From positions 1-51,171 of the forward strand of contig JUEF01000076.1 in NCBI GenBank assembly GCA_000802045.1: a stretch of 51,171 nucleotides of DNA. The letters run 5' to 3'. The position numbers and the translations under genes were made by a program. This document shows positions 33,428 to 40,311 of this stretch, piece by piece. Source of the DNA: Peptococcaceae bacterium BICA1-8. GTDB lineage: Bacteria; Bacillota; Peptococcia; Peptococcales; BICA1-8. Below the pieces are notes generated by a model that made no database searches, was not told the DNA's origin, and saw nothing but the letters and a program-made list of their open reading frames with translations. Numbering within the stretch: the stretch's first letter is position 1; every line of letters starts with the position of its first letter.

Positions 33428-34243
33428 GATTGGATCATTATTTACGCAAATAAAGGTTTTTTGGTTCTTATTTTGCCACAAGTTGGAAAGAAGTTTTTTT
33501 TGAAGTGCTGGTGTATTAATACTGATTATCGTATCATAATTTAGTTCTTTAACCTCGGTTAGCTTTTCAAAAGAAATTACTTTATCGGCAGCTGTAATTA
33601 ATAACTGATTAACGGTTTTGTGAGAAAAGGGGCCTATTACGGTAACCGTTTTACCTTTAGCTTTCAACTCATCAATTAAAGATTTCACTATTCCCAGCCA
33701 AAAACCATCAACACAGACTATCACATCCTGCATCTTAGTCCAAGGCAATTCGGGTAATGCTGGTCCAAGAGGTTTTAATTCCAGAGTTGTTCCATTTGAC
33801 ACCAGAGGACCATACTTTAAAGGAACCTCATAATTAGTATCATTAATAATAAGAGAAATCAGGTTTTGCTCTGGTACTATTTTAGTAATTACACCTGACA
33901 TAGCAACGGTTTTGTTGTAATTTTTGGTAGTAATTTTAACAAATTGGAAAGCTTTAATATTTTTCAAATAATGATTAGGGATGAAGCAGACAAGCTTGAG
34001 GAAATCTTTATCACTAATTTTCTGCAGTACTTCAATTTTATTGCTAGAGGATTTGATTAATTGAGAGCCATTGGATAGATAAGACTGATAAATACACATT
34101 CCTGCCCAGGTTTGGCTGCAATCACAGCTTTGACTATGATTTAGGAAGCTGCATACGGAGCAGTCACCAGTAACTGCGGCTGCACAGGGGCATTTTTCAG
34201 TTGCTGCATCCAGGCAGAACTTTTCTACAGGTAAAGCATTCAT
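33425..34243 (-). CDS. Cys-rich protein with ferredoxin-reductase-like body
   Basis: A 272-residue protein. The first 50 residues carry eight cysteines (10, 18, 20, 28, 31, 40, 42, 50) in CPCAAAVTGDCSVC and CDCSQTWAGMC, suggesting iron-sulfur or zinc binding. Residues 65-165 look like a beta-barrel flavin domain (LKLVCFIPNHYL, AFQFVKITTKN, VAMSGVITKIVPEQNLISLII). Residues 180-272 look like a Rossmann-type domain (VIVCVDGFWLGIVKSL, KTVTVIGPF). The pattern recalls the dihydroorotate-dehydrogenase-type electron-transfer subunits of anaerobes, but the usual FAD motif (RxYS) is not visible. The role is probably electron transfer. It stands alone on the minus strand and shares a terminator with the mutase operon. 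Confidence 0.55.
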   Translation of the reverse strand: MNALPVEKFCLDAATEKCPCAAAVTGDCSVCSFLNHSQSCDCSQTWAGMCIYQSYLSNGSQLIKSSSNKIEVLQKISDKDFLKLVCFIPNHYLKNIKAFQFVKITTKNYNKTVAMSGVITKIVPEQNLISLIINDTNYEVPLKYGPLVSNGTTLELKPLGPALPELPWTKMQDVIVCVDGFWLGIVKSLIDELKAKGKTVTVIGPFSHKTVNQLLITAADKVISFEKLTEVKELNYDTIISINTPALQKKLLSNLWQNKNQKTFICVNNDPI

Positions 34244-34385
34244 AGATTATCACCTTTCTTTTAATGAATCTGCAATTCATGATATGCTTCTAGAGAAAAA
34301 AGGTGATTATATATTAAAATTATTTTAAAAAATAATATTGCCCTACAGGGTTGCCGGTCAAATGAATATTCAATGGGGACATACC

Positions 34386-34844
34386 TTAGGGATAAAATGA
34401 AATCCTACATTGAGGTTTCCTCAAAAGTACCTGCTTTGAGAACCTACGATCTGTTGCGCACCAGTTAGCGAAGTGTTCACAATTATTGAAAATAAAGTTA
34501 TATCCGCCAAAATTTCCACCTACTTGACTCAAAGCTCTATTTTTAACATCTTCTCGTGTAAATGCATAATTAACATTTTCTTCAATAGATAAGTCACCAT
34601 TAAGTAAAAAGCTTTGGAGGGAAGTTCTTTGAATCCAAGCTGATTTTTGGATAAGGAATCTATCACCTCGAAAATGAACAGCAGTTCCATCACCTATGTC
34701 TATTCCATAGTGCCTGTAACTTGGAAATCCATCCTCAAACTGCTGCCAAAAAATCCTTTTATGATAACTTTTATAATAATCTAATACCAGCTGCTCTTCT
34801 TGTTTTCGGAGTAGCCTCACTACATAAATTACGTCCCCCTTCAT
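34386..34844 (-). CDS. LRAT-domain (NlpC/P60-like) protein
   Basis: A 152-residue protein of the lecithin:retinol acyltransferase family, a permuted NlpC/P60 cysteine-enzyme fold. SYRHYGIDIGDGTAVHF carries the first catalytic His (HYGI), and FNNCEHFANWC holds the catalytic Cys in the family hallmark NCEHFxxxC. In eukaryotes these domains act as acyltransferases or phospholipases; bacterial members are mostly uncharacterised. There is no signal peptide. It starts 15 nt after the superoxide dismutase stop codon on the same strand, so the two form an operon. GGAGCG lies before the ATG at 34844. Confidence 0.85.
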   Translation of the reverse strand: MKGDVIYVVRLLRKQEEQLVLDYYKSYHKRIFWQQFEDGFPSYRHYGIDIGDGTAVHFRGDRFLIQKSAWIQRTSLQSFLLNGDLSIEENVNYAFTREDVKNRALSQVGGNFGGYNFIFNNCEHFANWCATDRRFSKQVLLRKPQCRISFYP

Positions 34845-34859
34845 GTTTTTTTCGCTCCT

Positions 34860-35336
34860 TTAAAATATAATATTATTGATAACTCCACAGGCTAGCCGTT
34901 TTCCTGCATCTCCGGCAGGCTGGGTGCGGTAGTCATCGGGATTTTGATGAATGATTACTGCTTTGCCAATGATATTTCGGACGCTAAATTTGTTGGTATA
35001 AAAGCTCATAAAAGCATAGCCATTATTAGAAAATAAAACAGGAAAGTCTCCGGCATGATTGCCATGGGGTTGATTATACGGGTTCCAGTGTCCGCCGGCA
35101 GCCTGAAAAGGATTATCCGGGTCGCCTATTAAGCAAAACCCGTTTTCATGAATATGAAAACCGTGGGGACCTACAGGGTCACCATTGTTTTGTGCTGATT
35201 GGTATGGGGGAAGACCAAATACCTCTGTATAAACCATCACTCCGCCTATTACATCCTGAAAGATCACCGTGCCTCTAATCTGAGGTGCAAGGGGACCGCC
35301 CCTCAGATCTGCTCTTGCCATATTTGTAAAGCTCAT
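34860..35336 (-). CDS. Cu/Zn superoxide dismutase
   Basis: A 158-residue SodC-type enzyme that disproportionates superoxide. HGFHIHENGFC (His61, His63) and HQNPDDYRTQPAGDAGKRLACG (His130) supply the copper ligands. GGHWNPYNQPHGNHAGDFP (His83, His91, His94 and Asp97) supplies the bridging and zinc ligands, and Cys68-Cys150 can form the usual disulfide. All key residues are present, so it should be active. No signal peptide is visible, which is unusual because most bacterial SodC proteins are exported or lipid-anchored. Its operon partner is the LRAT-domain gene. Such enzymes are uncommon in strict anaerobes. Confidence 0.93.
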   Translation of the reverse strand: MSFTNMARADLRGGPLAPQIRGTVIFQDVIGGVMVYTEVFGLPPYQSAQNNGDPVGPHGFHIHENGFCLIGDPDNPFQAAGGHWNPYNQPHGNHAGDFPVLFSNNGYAFMSFYTNKFSVRNIIGKAVIIHQNPDDYRTQPAGDAGKRLACGVINNIIF

Positions 35337-35361
35337 AATTTTTCCTCTTTCTACTCAGAAA

Positions 35362-35386
35362 CATAGTCGATAGACCATAGACTATG
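35362..35386. repeat. Inverted repeat of the ATAGTC / GACTAT family
   Basis: CATAGTC and GACTATG arms flank an 11-nt loop containing GATAGACCATA. It shares its words with the palindrome at 23527-23550. It lies between the YtaF-like gene and the superoxide dismutase gene. Confidence 0.55.
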
Positions 35387-35390
35387 ATTG

Positions 35391-36005
35391 TTATACAAAC
35401 CGAAGTATGGCTAAAGCTATTAAAATGATACCTGGCAGTAGGGCAAACTTTTCTCCTAAACGGTTAATAATATTTTTCCGGGCAATTATATTTCCTAAGC
35501 CTATGAGGATAAAATGTGTTAGACCAAATAAAAACGGTGTCAAGTAAGGGCTGAAACCGAAAAATGATAAGGTGAAGGCGGCAATAGAAGCATCCATAGC
35601 TACCGCAATGCCTAGGAGAGTACCTTCAAAGGGTTTAATATCATTCTCGTGATCAATATCAGCCAAAAGGGGATTATGAATTATTTTAAGTAAATCCTTA
35701 AAACCAATTTTAATTTTTTGTTTATTTTTCATTTCCTTTCTTTGTTTCAGACCTTCCTTTAAGGTAAAGATTCCTAAAAGTAGTAAAAGAAATCCTCCCA
35801 GATATTTCCCGGTTTCTACCGAAATATAACGCTGTAGGTTATATCCCAGTAACATAGTTGGCATTGTACAAATGATGGACCAGGAGGATATTATTAACAA
35901 GGAAGGCAGGGAGATTCTTATTTTCCTTAATCCAAAAGAGAAACCTCCCCAAAAACCGTCAATTGCAACTGCTGTGGCAACTAAAATTAAACCAAAAGAA
36001 CTCAT
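35391..36005 (-). CDS. YtaF-like sporulation membrane protein (MntP/LysE-type fold)
   Basis: A 204-residue protein with six TM helices in two halves. The paired motifs VATAVAIDGFWGGFSFGLR and GIAVAMDASIAAFTLSFFGF are internal repeats, each with an intramembrane Asp, as in the MntP manganese-exporter and YtaF families. The basic cytoplasmic loop KQRKEMKNKQKIKIGFKDLLKIIHNPLLADIDHENDI between the halves is the YtaF-specific one. YtaF is linked to sporulation in Bacillus, which supports a spore-forming host. Transport of a divalent cation is possible but unproven. Confidence 0.82.
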   Translation of the reverse strand: MSSFGLILVATAVAIDGFWGGFSFGLRKIRISLPSLLIISSWSIICTMPTMLLGYNLQRYISVETGKYLGGFLLLLLGIFTLKEGLKQRKEMKNKQKIKIGFKDLLKIIHNPLLADIDHENDIKPFEGTLLGIAVAMDASIAAFTLSFFGFSPYLTPFLFGLTHFILIGLGNIIARKNIINRLGEKFALLPGIILIALAILRFV

Positions 36006-36147
36006 TAAGCATCACCTTGTTTAGTAGGAAATCTATAATACAATATGTAAGTGATACTTTTTAGGTCACAAAAAATATATTCTCTTTTTTTATACAAAAA
36101 AGCTAACAAATGGGCAAGTCAAGAACCGTCCCCCAATTGCTTTTGAA

Positions 36148-36172
36148 ACAAAAAAAGGGCAAAGCCCTTTTA
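36148..36172 (-). terminator. Hairpin terminator downstream of the DegV gene
   Basis: AAAAAGGGC / GCCCTTTT with loop AAA lies about 40 nt past the DegV stop codon on the minus strand, with A/T tails on both sides, so it may work in both directions. It is surrounded by fragments of the intergenic repeats (ACCGTCCC..AATTGCTT and GACTCGCCCACC). Confidence 0.65.
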
Positions 36173-36210
36173 TAATTTAGTTTGACTCGCCCACCTTTAA
36201 ACTCCATAGA

Positions 36211-37041
36211 CTAAACAATTATCCCAATTACCCCAAAGCCGCCGTGGGTTCCAAATACAGGACCTAGATCTGTGATAATTAATTCTTTAGGGTTTAGATT
36301 ATTAGTTAGCTCTTTTGTAATGTGATTTATTTCATCTTCTTCAGCGGAATGGGCAATACCAATTACTGTGGAGGAAAAGTCCTTTTTGGAAGTCTTAACT
36401 AGCTCTAGGAGTCTTTTAATAGCTTTTTTTCTTCCTCTTATTTTCTCAGAGTTGCCAAGGGTGCCGTCAGGCAGGGTACTCATAACTGGTTTGATACTTA
36501 GTAGCTGAGCAATACCGCCCTCCCAGGGTTTAACTCGGCCACCTTTTACTGCATTTTCTAGAGTATTTAGGGTAAAGTAGGCTACCATTTCTGAGCGATA
36601 TTTAAGAATGGCTTCTTTGATTTCTTGGAGAGGGGCGTCCCCCTCAGCTAAACGACAGGCTTCTATAACTTGCATGCCTACCCCTATGCTAATATTTAAC
36701 GAGTCGATAACTTCCACTTCAAAATCTACCATTTCTTTAGCTAATAGGGCGCTCTGGTAAGTACCGCTAATACCGGAAGATAGTGTAATGCAAAGGACTG
36801 GACCACGGCTATGGGCTCTTTGGAAAGCCTCAACAAATGCTTGCGGTGTTGGCTGGGAAGTTTTGGGTAGCTCTTGAGTAGCTGCCATTTTTTCATAAAA
36901 GTCGTGGGTAGTTATTTCAATACCATCTAAATAAACTTCATCACCGAAAATAATGCTCAGAGGTACAATTTCAATGTTGTATTTTTCGATAAATTGTTGA
37001 GGGATATCTGCGGCTGTATCGGTTACTAACTGGACTTTCAT
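36211..37041 (-). CDS. DegV family fatty-acid-binding protein
   Basis: A 276-residue DegV protein. LVTDTAADIPQQ begins the family, LPKTSQPTPQAFVEAF carries the conserved TSQPSP-like motif, and ITLSSGISGTYQSA the second. ENAVKGGRVKPW and GTLGNSEKIRGRKKAIKRL are the later hallmarks, ending in DLGPVFGTHGGFGVIGI. Proteins of this fold bind a fatty acid and, as FakB, present it to the FakA kinase; no fakA gene is nearby. ATG 37041 fits AAGGAG better than the in-frame GTG at 37050. Confidence 0.92.
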   Translation of the reverse strand: MKVQLVTDTAADIPQQFIEKYNIEIVPLSIIFGDEVYLDGIEITTHDFYEKMAATQELPKTSQPTPQAFVEAFQRAHSRGPVLCITLSSGISGTYQSALLAKEMVDFEVEVIDSLNISIGVGMQVIEACRLAEGDAPLQEIKEAILKYRSEMVAYFTLNTLENAVKGGRVKPWEGGIAQLLSIKPVMSTLPDGTLGNSEKIRGRKKAIKRLLELVKTSKKDFSSTVIGIAHSAEEDEINHITKELTNNLNPKELIITDLGPVFGTHGGFGVIGIIV

Positions 37042-37150
37042 AATAATCACTCCTTGAAAATATTTTAGCGACTTATTTCTAATATTTGCTAAATTTTACT
37101 AAAATCCTGCCATAGAATTAAATCTGCCACTCTACCTGAATACCGGAAAG

Positions 37151-37159
37151 TGATATAAT
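37151..37159 (+). promoter_or_regulatory. Extended -10 promoter of the small Cys protein gene
   Basis: A perfect TGATATAAT about 30 nt upstream of ATG 37192, without a clear -35 box. The same element occurs ahead of the DEAD-box gene at 15799-15807. Confidence 0.45.
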
Positions 37160-37191
37160 ATGAGCAAAATCTATCTAGGAGGAGTTATTTT

Positions 37192-37482
37192 ATGGAAATT
37201 ATACTTGATGAGAAACTAAAAGAGTATTTAAAAGATAAAGAAAATAAAAAAATTATTATCAATAATATTTCCACAAGAGTCTGTTGTGGAAATCTCTGTC
37301 TTCCTGTTGCTAGGTTAGGCACACCCGATGATACTAAGGATTATTATCTTTTTCATTTGGATGAGGGTATCGAGGTTTATGTTCAAAAAGGAGTAGACGC
37401 TAAAGATAATAAATTACATTTAAATTTAAAGAACTTTATTTTATTTAAGGATATTGAGATTGAGGGGATAAAACTCCTTTAG
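37192..37482 (+). CDS. Small protein with CC-x3-C motif, function unknown
   Basis: A 96-residue soluble protein. RVCCGNLCLP near residue 31 is its only cysteine cluster; the rest is strand-rich and charged. The size and an early Cys pair in a beta-rich context faintly recall small HesB-like iron-sulfur proteins of anaerobes, but the C-terminal CxC typical of that family is missing, so I leave it unassigned. TAGGAGGAG precedes ATG 37192. It is followed after 37 nt by the aldolase gene and may be cotranscribed with it. Confidence 0.6.
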   Translation: MEIILDEKLKEYLKDKENKKIIINNISTRVCCGNLCLPVARLGTPDDTKDYYLFHLDEGIEVYVQKGVDAKDNKLHLNLKNFILFKDIEIEGIKLL

Positions 37483-37519
37483 GAAGTTATAGGATATTTT
37501 TAGTTAAGGAGATGGGTAG

Positions 37520-38278
37520 ATGAAGAATATAATTAAAAGCAAACTTGAAAGCGGAGAGACAGTAATAGGTTCAATCGTATCTGTAAACTCTCCTGATATT
37601 GTAGAAGTATTGGCTTTAGCCGGTTTTGATTTTATTTTTATTGATAATGAACATGGGCCTCTTAATATTGAAACAACTGCAAATTTAATAAGGGCCGCGG
37701 AGGCAAGAGCTTGTACCCCTATAGTGAGGGTTCCGGAAAATGACCCCATAATAATTCTAAAAACCTTGGATATCGGCGCCTTTGGAATTCATGTTCCGCA
37801 AATAAACTCCCGGGAAGATGCAACGGAAATGGTTAAAGCTGCCAAGTACTATCCACTAGGAGAAAGAGGGACTGCTTTTCCCCGTTCATCAGGATACGGG
37901 CTGTATGCACGAGATAAAAATATCAAAGAGACCAATTCTGAAACATTACTAATACCCCATATTGAGAATATTAAAGGGGTGGAAAACCTAAAGGAAATTT
38001 TAGCAACTACTGGATTGGACATAGTTTTCATAGGACCTTATGATTTATCCCAATCTTTAGGAATTCCCGGTCAATTGACTCATCCTCTGTTAGAAGAAAA
38101 AATAACATACTCATTAGCAATGATAAAGGCAGCAGGATTAATAGCAGGAATTTTTGCTAGTAGTGTTGAGGATGCACAGCAAAGAATTAAACAGGGGTTT
38201 CGGTATATATTGTATAGTATGGATACCATTATGCTTAGTAAAATAGCTCGATCTGAATTGAGTCAGCTTAAGAAGTAG
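37520..38278 (+). CDS. HpcH/HpaI family (class II, pyruvate-forming) aldolase
   Basis: A 252-residue TIM-barrel enzyme. FIFIDNEHGPLN near residue 40 holds the catalytic His and nearby acid, HVPQINSREDATEMVKAAKYYPLGERG carries the pyruvate-binding Arg and Gly, and IVFIGPYDLSQSLG is the C-terminal metal/pyruvate loop. It should cleave or make a 2-oxo-4-hydroxy acid by way of pyruvate enolate with a divalent metal. Relatives include 2,4-dihydroxyhept-2-ene-1,7-dioate, 2-keto-3-deoxy-L-rhamnonate and citrate-type lyases, and the substrate cannot be chosen. No clear pathway genes flank it. Confidence 0.88.
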   Translation: MKNIIKSKLESGETVIGSIVSVNSPDIVEVLALAGFDFIFIDNEHGPLNIETTANLIRAAEARACTPIVRVPENDPIIILKTLDIGAFGIHVPQINSREDATEMVKAAKYYPLGERGTAFPRSSGYGLYARDKNIKETNSETLLIPHIENIKGVENLKEILATTGLDIVFIGPYDLSQSLGIPGQLTHPLLEEKITYSLAMIKAAGLIAGIFASSVEDAQQRIKQGFRYILYSMDTIMLSKIARSELSQLKK

Positions 38279-38378
38279 AGCCTAATTTTTATGAATCCCT
38301 AATACAGGATTATTGAGAAAAATGTCGAAACTTCCTCCTTAGGATAATTTTAGCAAAATTAAGGAGGAATTGATTTTT

Positions 38379-39791
38379 GTGAAATGGATTCAGAAGAATA
38401 TGAATTTATTTTTCCTTTTGAGTACAAGTATTTTAGCTATGATAGGATTGATATTCCTAAGTATTACCAGTCAATTTATATGGTTAAGATATGCAAGCTT
38501 GACCGGTGTTCTTTTTGTAGCAATCTATAATTTTTACTTGTATAAGTTTCTTTTCCAACCAGTAAAGCTTATGACTGATACCTTAGAAGAGGTGGAAAGA
38601 GGTGATATAGGTACTCGAAATAAGAAAGCAAATTTAATTAAGTGTTGGCTGGCTTTAAAATGCCAGAAGATAGAATGTGTTGCATATGAAAATGAAAATT
38701 TACGCTGTTGGGAGCTGGTTGGAACCCAATGTAAAGGCCAAACCCAGGGAACAATTGTGGAAAAACTTAAGGAGTGCAAAAATTGTGATGTCTATAATAA
38801 ATCAGCACAAGGTGAAATTGGCAATATGTCCAGGCTTTTGGATAATATACTGGCTATTACCGGCGGTGTATTAGGACAAATAAAATATTCCTCCCAGGAA
38901 CTGGCTCAAGTAAATCAAGTATTGGGTGAGAGCTCCAAGGCCACTCTTTCTGCCACCAAAGAAATAAACTTTTCTATGGGGGAGGCTACAAAAATGACAA
39001 CTAATCAGGTTGAGGCAGCAGAAGATATGCATCGCTTTGCTACTAAACTGGCCGAAATTGTGTACAATCTAGATGTTAACTCTCAGGATATAACAAACTT
39101 TTGCCGAGAAACTAGTAAAGATAACGCTCAGGTTGCCTCGTCTATTAATAACCTGTTGACAAATGCTAGTGATACTAAAAAATATGCTGATCATACAGTA
39201 GAAAAGATGACGGCGTTAAGGGATAAATCAGGTGTTATTAATACTATAGTAGCGACTATAAAAAATATTGCAAAGCAAACCAATCTTTTAGCTCTAAATG
39301 CCAGTATTGAGGCTGCTCGGGCTGGGGAATATGGGCGGGGTTTTAGTGTAGTTGCTGAGGAAATACGTAAGTTATCTGAGGAAACAGCAAAATCTGTTAC
39401 GGAGATACAGAGTATAGTCATCGGTATGGGTAATGAAATGGATGAGACAATAAAAGTAGTGAATTCTACTATGAGTATTATTGAGGTGCAAAACAATAAA
39501 ATAAATGAAACTGGAACACATTTTAAAACTATGGAAACTAAGGTGAACCAGGTCGTTAACAATATAAATAGTTTACACAACAGTATTGAATCTATTGAAA
39601 AGGAACAGAAAAGTTTTTTAGGAAAAGTAGAAGAAGTGGTTTCTGTTTCCGAAGAAATAACTGCTGCTACTCAGGAAATTCTAGGTAGTACCCAAGAGCA
39701 GGAAGATGGCTTAACTGCAGTTGGGGAGCAAATTGATAGACTGGATAAAGTTATAACAGAGTTGGATAAATATGCTCGCTTCTTCAAATAA
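38379..39791 (+). CDS. Methyl-accepting chemotaxis protein with cysteine-rich linker
   Basis: A 470-residue chemoreceptor. Two TM helices (about 8-30 and 35-58) are separated by only a few residues, so there is no external sensor domain. Residues 85-140 carry seven cysteines (89, 95, 100, 110, 118, 133, 136) with CW at 89-90 and 110-111, a pattern that could bind a metal or iron-sulfur cluster and sense redox state. The C-terminal signalling domain includes the hairpin tip [26 protein letters not shown] and [13 protein letters not shown], as expected. AGGAGG at 38362-38367 fits GTG 38379 better than TTG 38370. No other chemotaxis genes are nearby. Confidence 0.92.
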   Translation: MKWIQKNMNLFFLLSTSILAMIGLIFLSITSQFIWLRYASLTGVLFVAIYNFYLYKFLFQPVKLMTDTLEEVERGDIGTRNKKANLIKCWLALKCQKIECVAYENENLRCWELVGTQCKGQTQGTIVEKLKECKNCDVYNKSAQGEIGNMSRLLDNILAITGGVLGQIKYSSQELAQVNQVLGESSKATLSATKEINFSMGEATKMTTNQVEAAEDMHRFATKLAEIVYNLDVNSQDITNFCRETSKDNAQVASSINNLLTNASDTKKYADHTVEKMTALRDKSGVINTIVATIKNIAKQTNLLALNASIEAARAGEYGRGFSVVAEEIRKLSEETAKSVTEIQSIVIGMGNEMDETIKVVNSTMSIIEVQNNKINETGTHFKTMETKVNQVVNNINSLHNSIESIEKEQKSFLGKVEEVVSVSEEITAATQEILGSTQEQEDGLTAVGEQIDRLDKVITELDKYARFFK

Positions 39792-39865
39792 ATTTTGCTA
39801 ACTAACAGATTGTAAATAAGGAAGCACATGTTTGATTTACATGTTATTATTTACATATAATAATA

Positions 39866-39895
39866 TTGACATGTTTAGAAAACGTATGGTATTAT
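39866..39895 (+). promoter_or_regulatory. Promoter of the ferredoxin gene
   Basis: TTGACA at 39866-39871 and TATTAT at 39890-39895 with an 18-bp spacer, ending 5 bp before the CsoR-like operator. Confidence 0.6.
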
Positions 39896-39900
39896 TATAT

Positions 39901-39916
39901 TACCCCTAGGGGGTAT
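39901..39916. promoter_or_regulatory. CsoR/CstR-like operator
   Basis: TACCCCTAGGGGGTAT is an almost perfect inverted repeat of the TACCCC-N-GGGGTA type recognised by CsoR-family copper or persulfide sensors. It overlaps the expected transcription start of the ferredoxin gene. No CsoR gene lies in the window. Confidence 0.6.
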
Positions 39917-39939
39917 AAATAATATACGAGGTGTAAAGG

Positions 39940-40125
39940 ATGAAAATAAATATTAATGAAAACAGATGCCCGCAAAATCATAAATGTCCTTCAGTGAGGC
40001 TTTGTCCAACGGGTGCTATTATTCAAAAGGGCAATAATTGTCCGGAAATTGATGAAGAAAAATGTATCAGTTGTGGTAAATGTGTTAGCTATTGCCCTAT
40101 GCAAGTTTTTAAACTTGCTAGTTAA
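39940..40125 (+). CDS. Small 4Fe-4S ferredoxin-like protein
   Basis: A 61-residue protein with eight cysteines. CISCGKCVSYCP at 42-53 is a canonical 4Fe-4S motif (CxxCxxCxxxCP) completed by Cys22 (LCPTG). The first half, with Cys10, Cys16 and Cys34, has unusual spacing (C-x5-C-x5-C), so the second cluster may be altered or absent. It should carry low-potential electrons. GAGGTG lies upstream of ATG 39940. A CsoR/CstR-like operator in front suggests induction by copper or by reactive sulfur. Confidence 0.88.
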   Translation: MKININENRCPQNHKCPSVRLCPTGAIIQKGNNCPEIDEEKCISCGKCVSYCPMQVFKLAS

Positions 40126-40128
40126 TAT

Positions 40129-40152
40129 GAAGGGGACACCAGTGTCCTAAGT
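40129..40152. repeat. GGGGACA-CCAG-TGTCCT short repeat
   Basis: GGACA and TGTCC arms around CCAG. Related fragments with GGGGAC or ACCGTCCC occur at 18290-18311, 34374-34383, 36131-36150 and 43417-43437. These fragments look like members of a short dispersed intergenic repeat family. Confidence 0.5.
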
Positions 40153-40162
40153 ATAACACCCT

Positions 40163-40196
40163 CCTCTTAGACCTGTTGAGTGCAGGTCTTTTTTTA
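40163..40196 (+). terminator. Probable terminator after the ferredoxin gene
   Basis: CTTAGACCTGTTGAGTGCAGGTCTTTTTTT: AGACCTG pairs with CAGGTCT around a 7-8 nt loop, followed by Ts. Confidence 0.75.
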
Positions 40197-40256
40197 ATTT
40201 AAAAAATCTGATAAGCTAACAATAGTTTATAAACAGAATATTATTTTGTTGTTTCG

Positions 40257-40280
40257 CGCCCACGGGCCCACGGGCCCACG
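40257..40280 (+). repeat. 8-bp tandem repeat (GCGCCCAC, then GGGCCCAC x2)
   Basis: Three tandem 8-bp units just ahead of the ABC-F gene. It is the complementary flavour of the GTGGGCGA repeat at 20281-20296. Confidence 0.7.
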
Positions 40281-40311
40281 AAAAGGCGGAATCTTGACTG
40301 GGGTGGATGGC

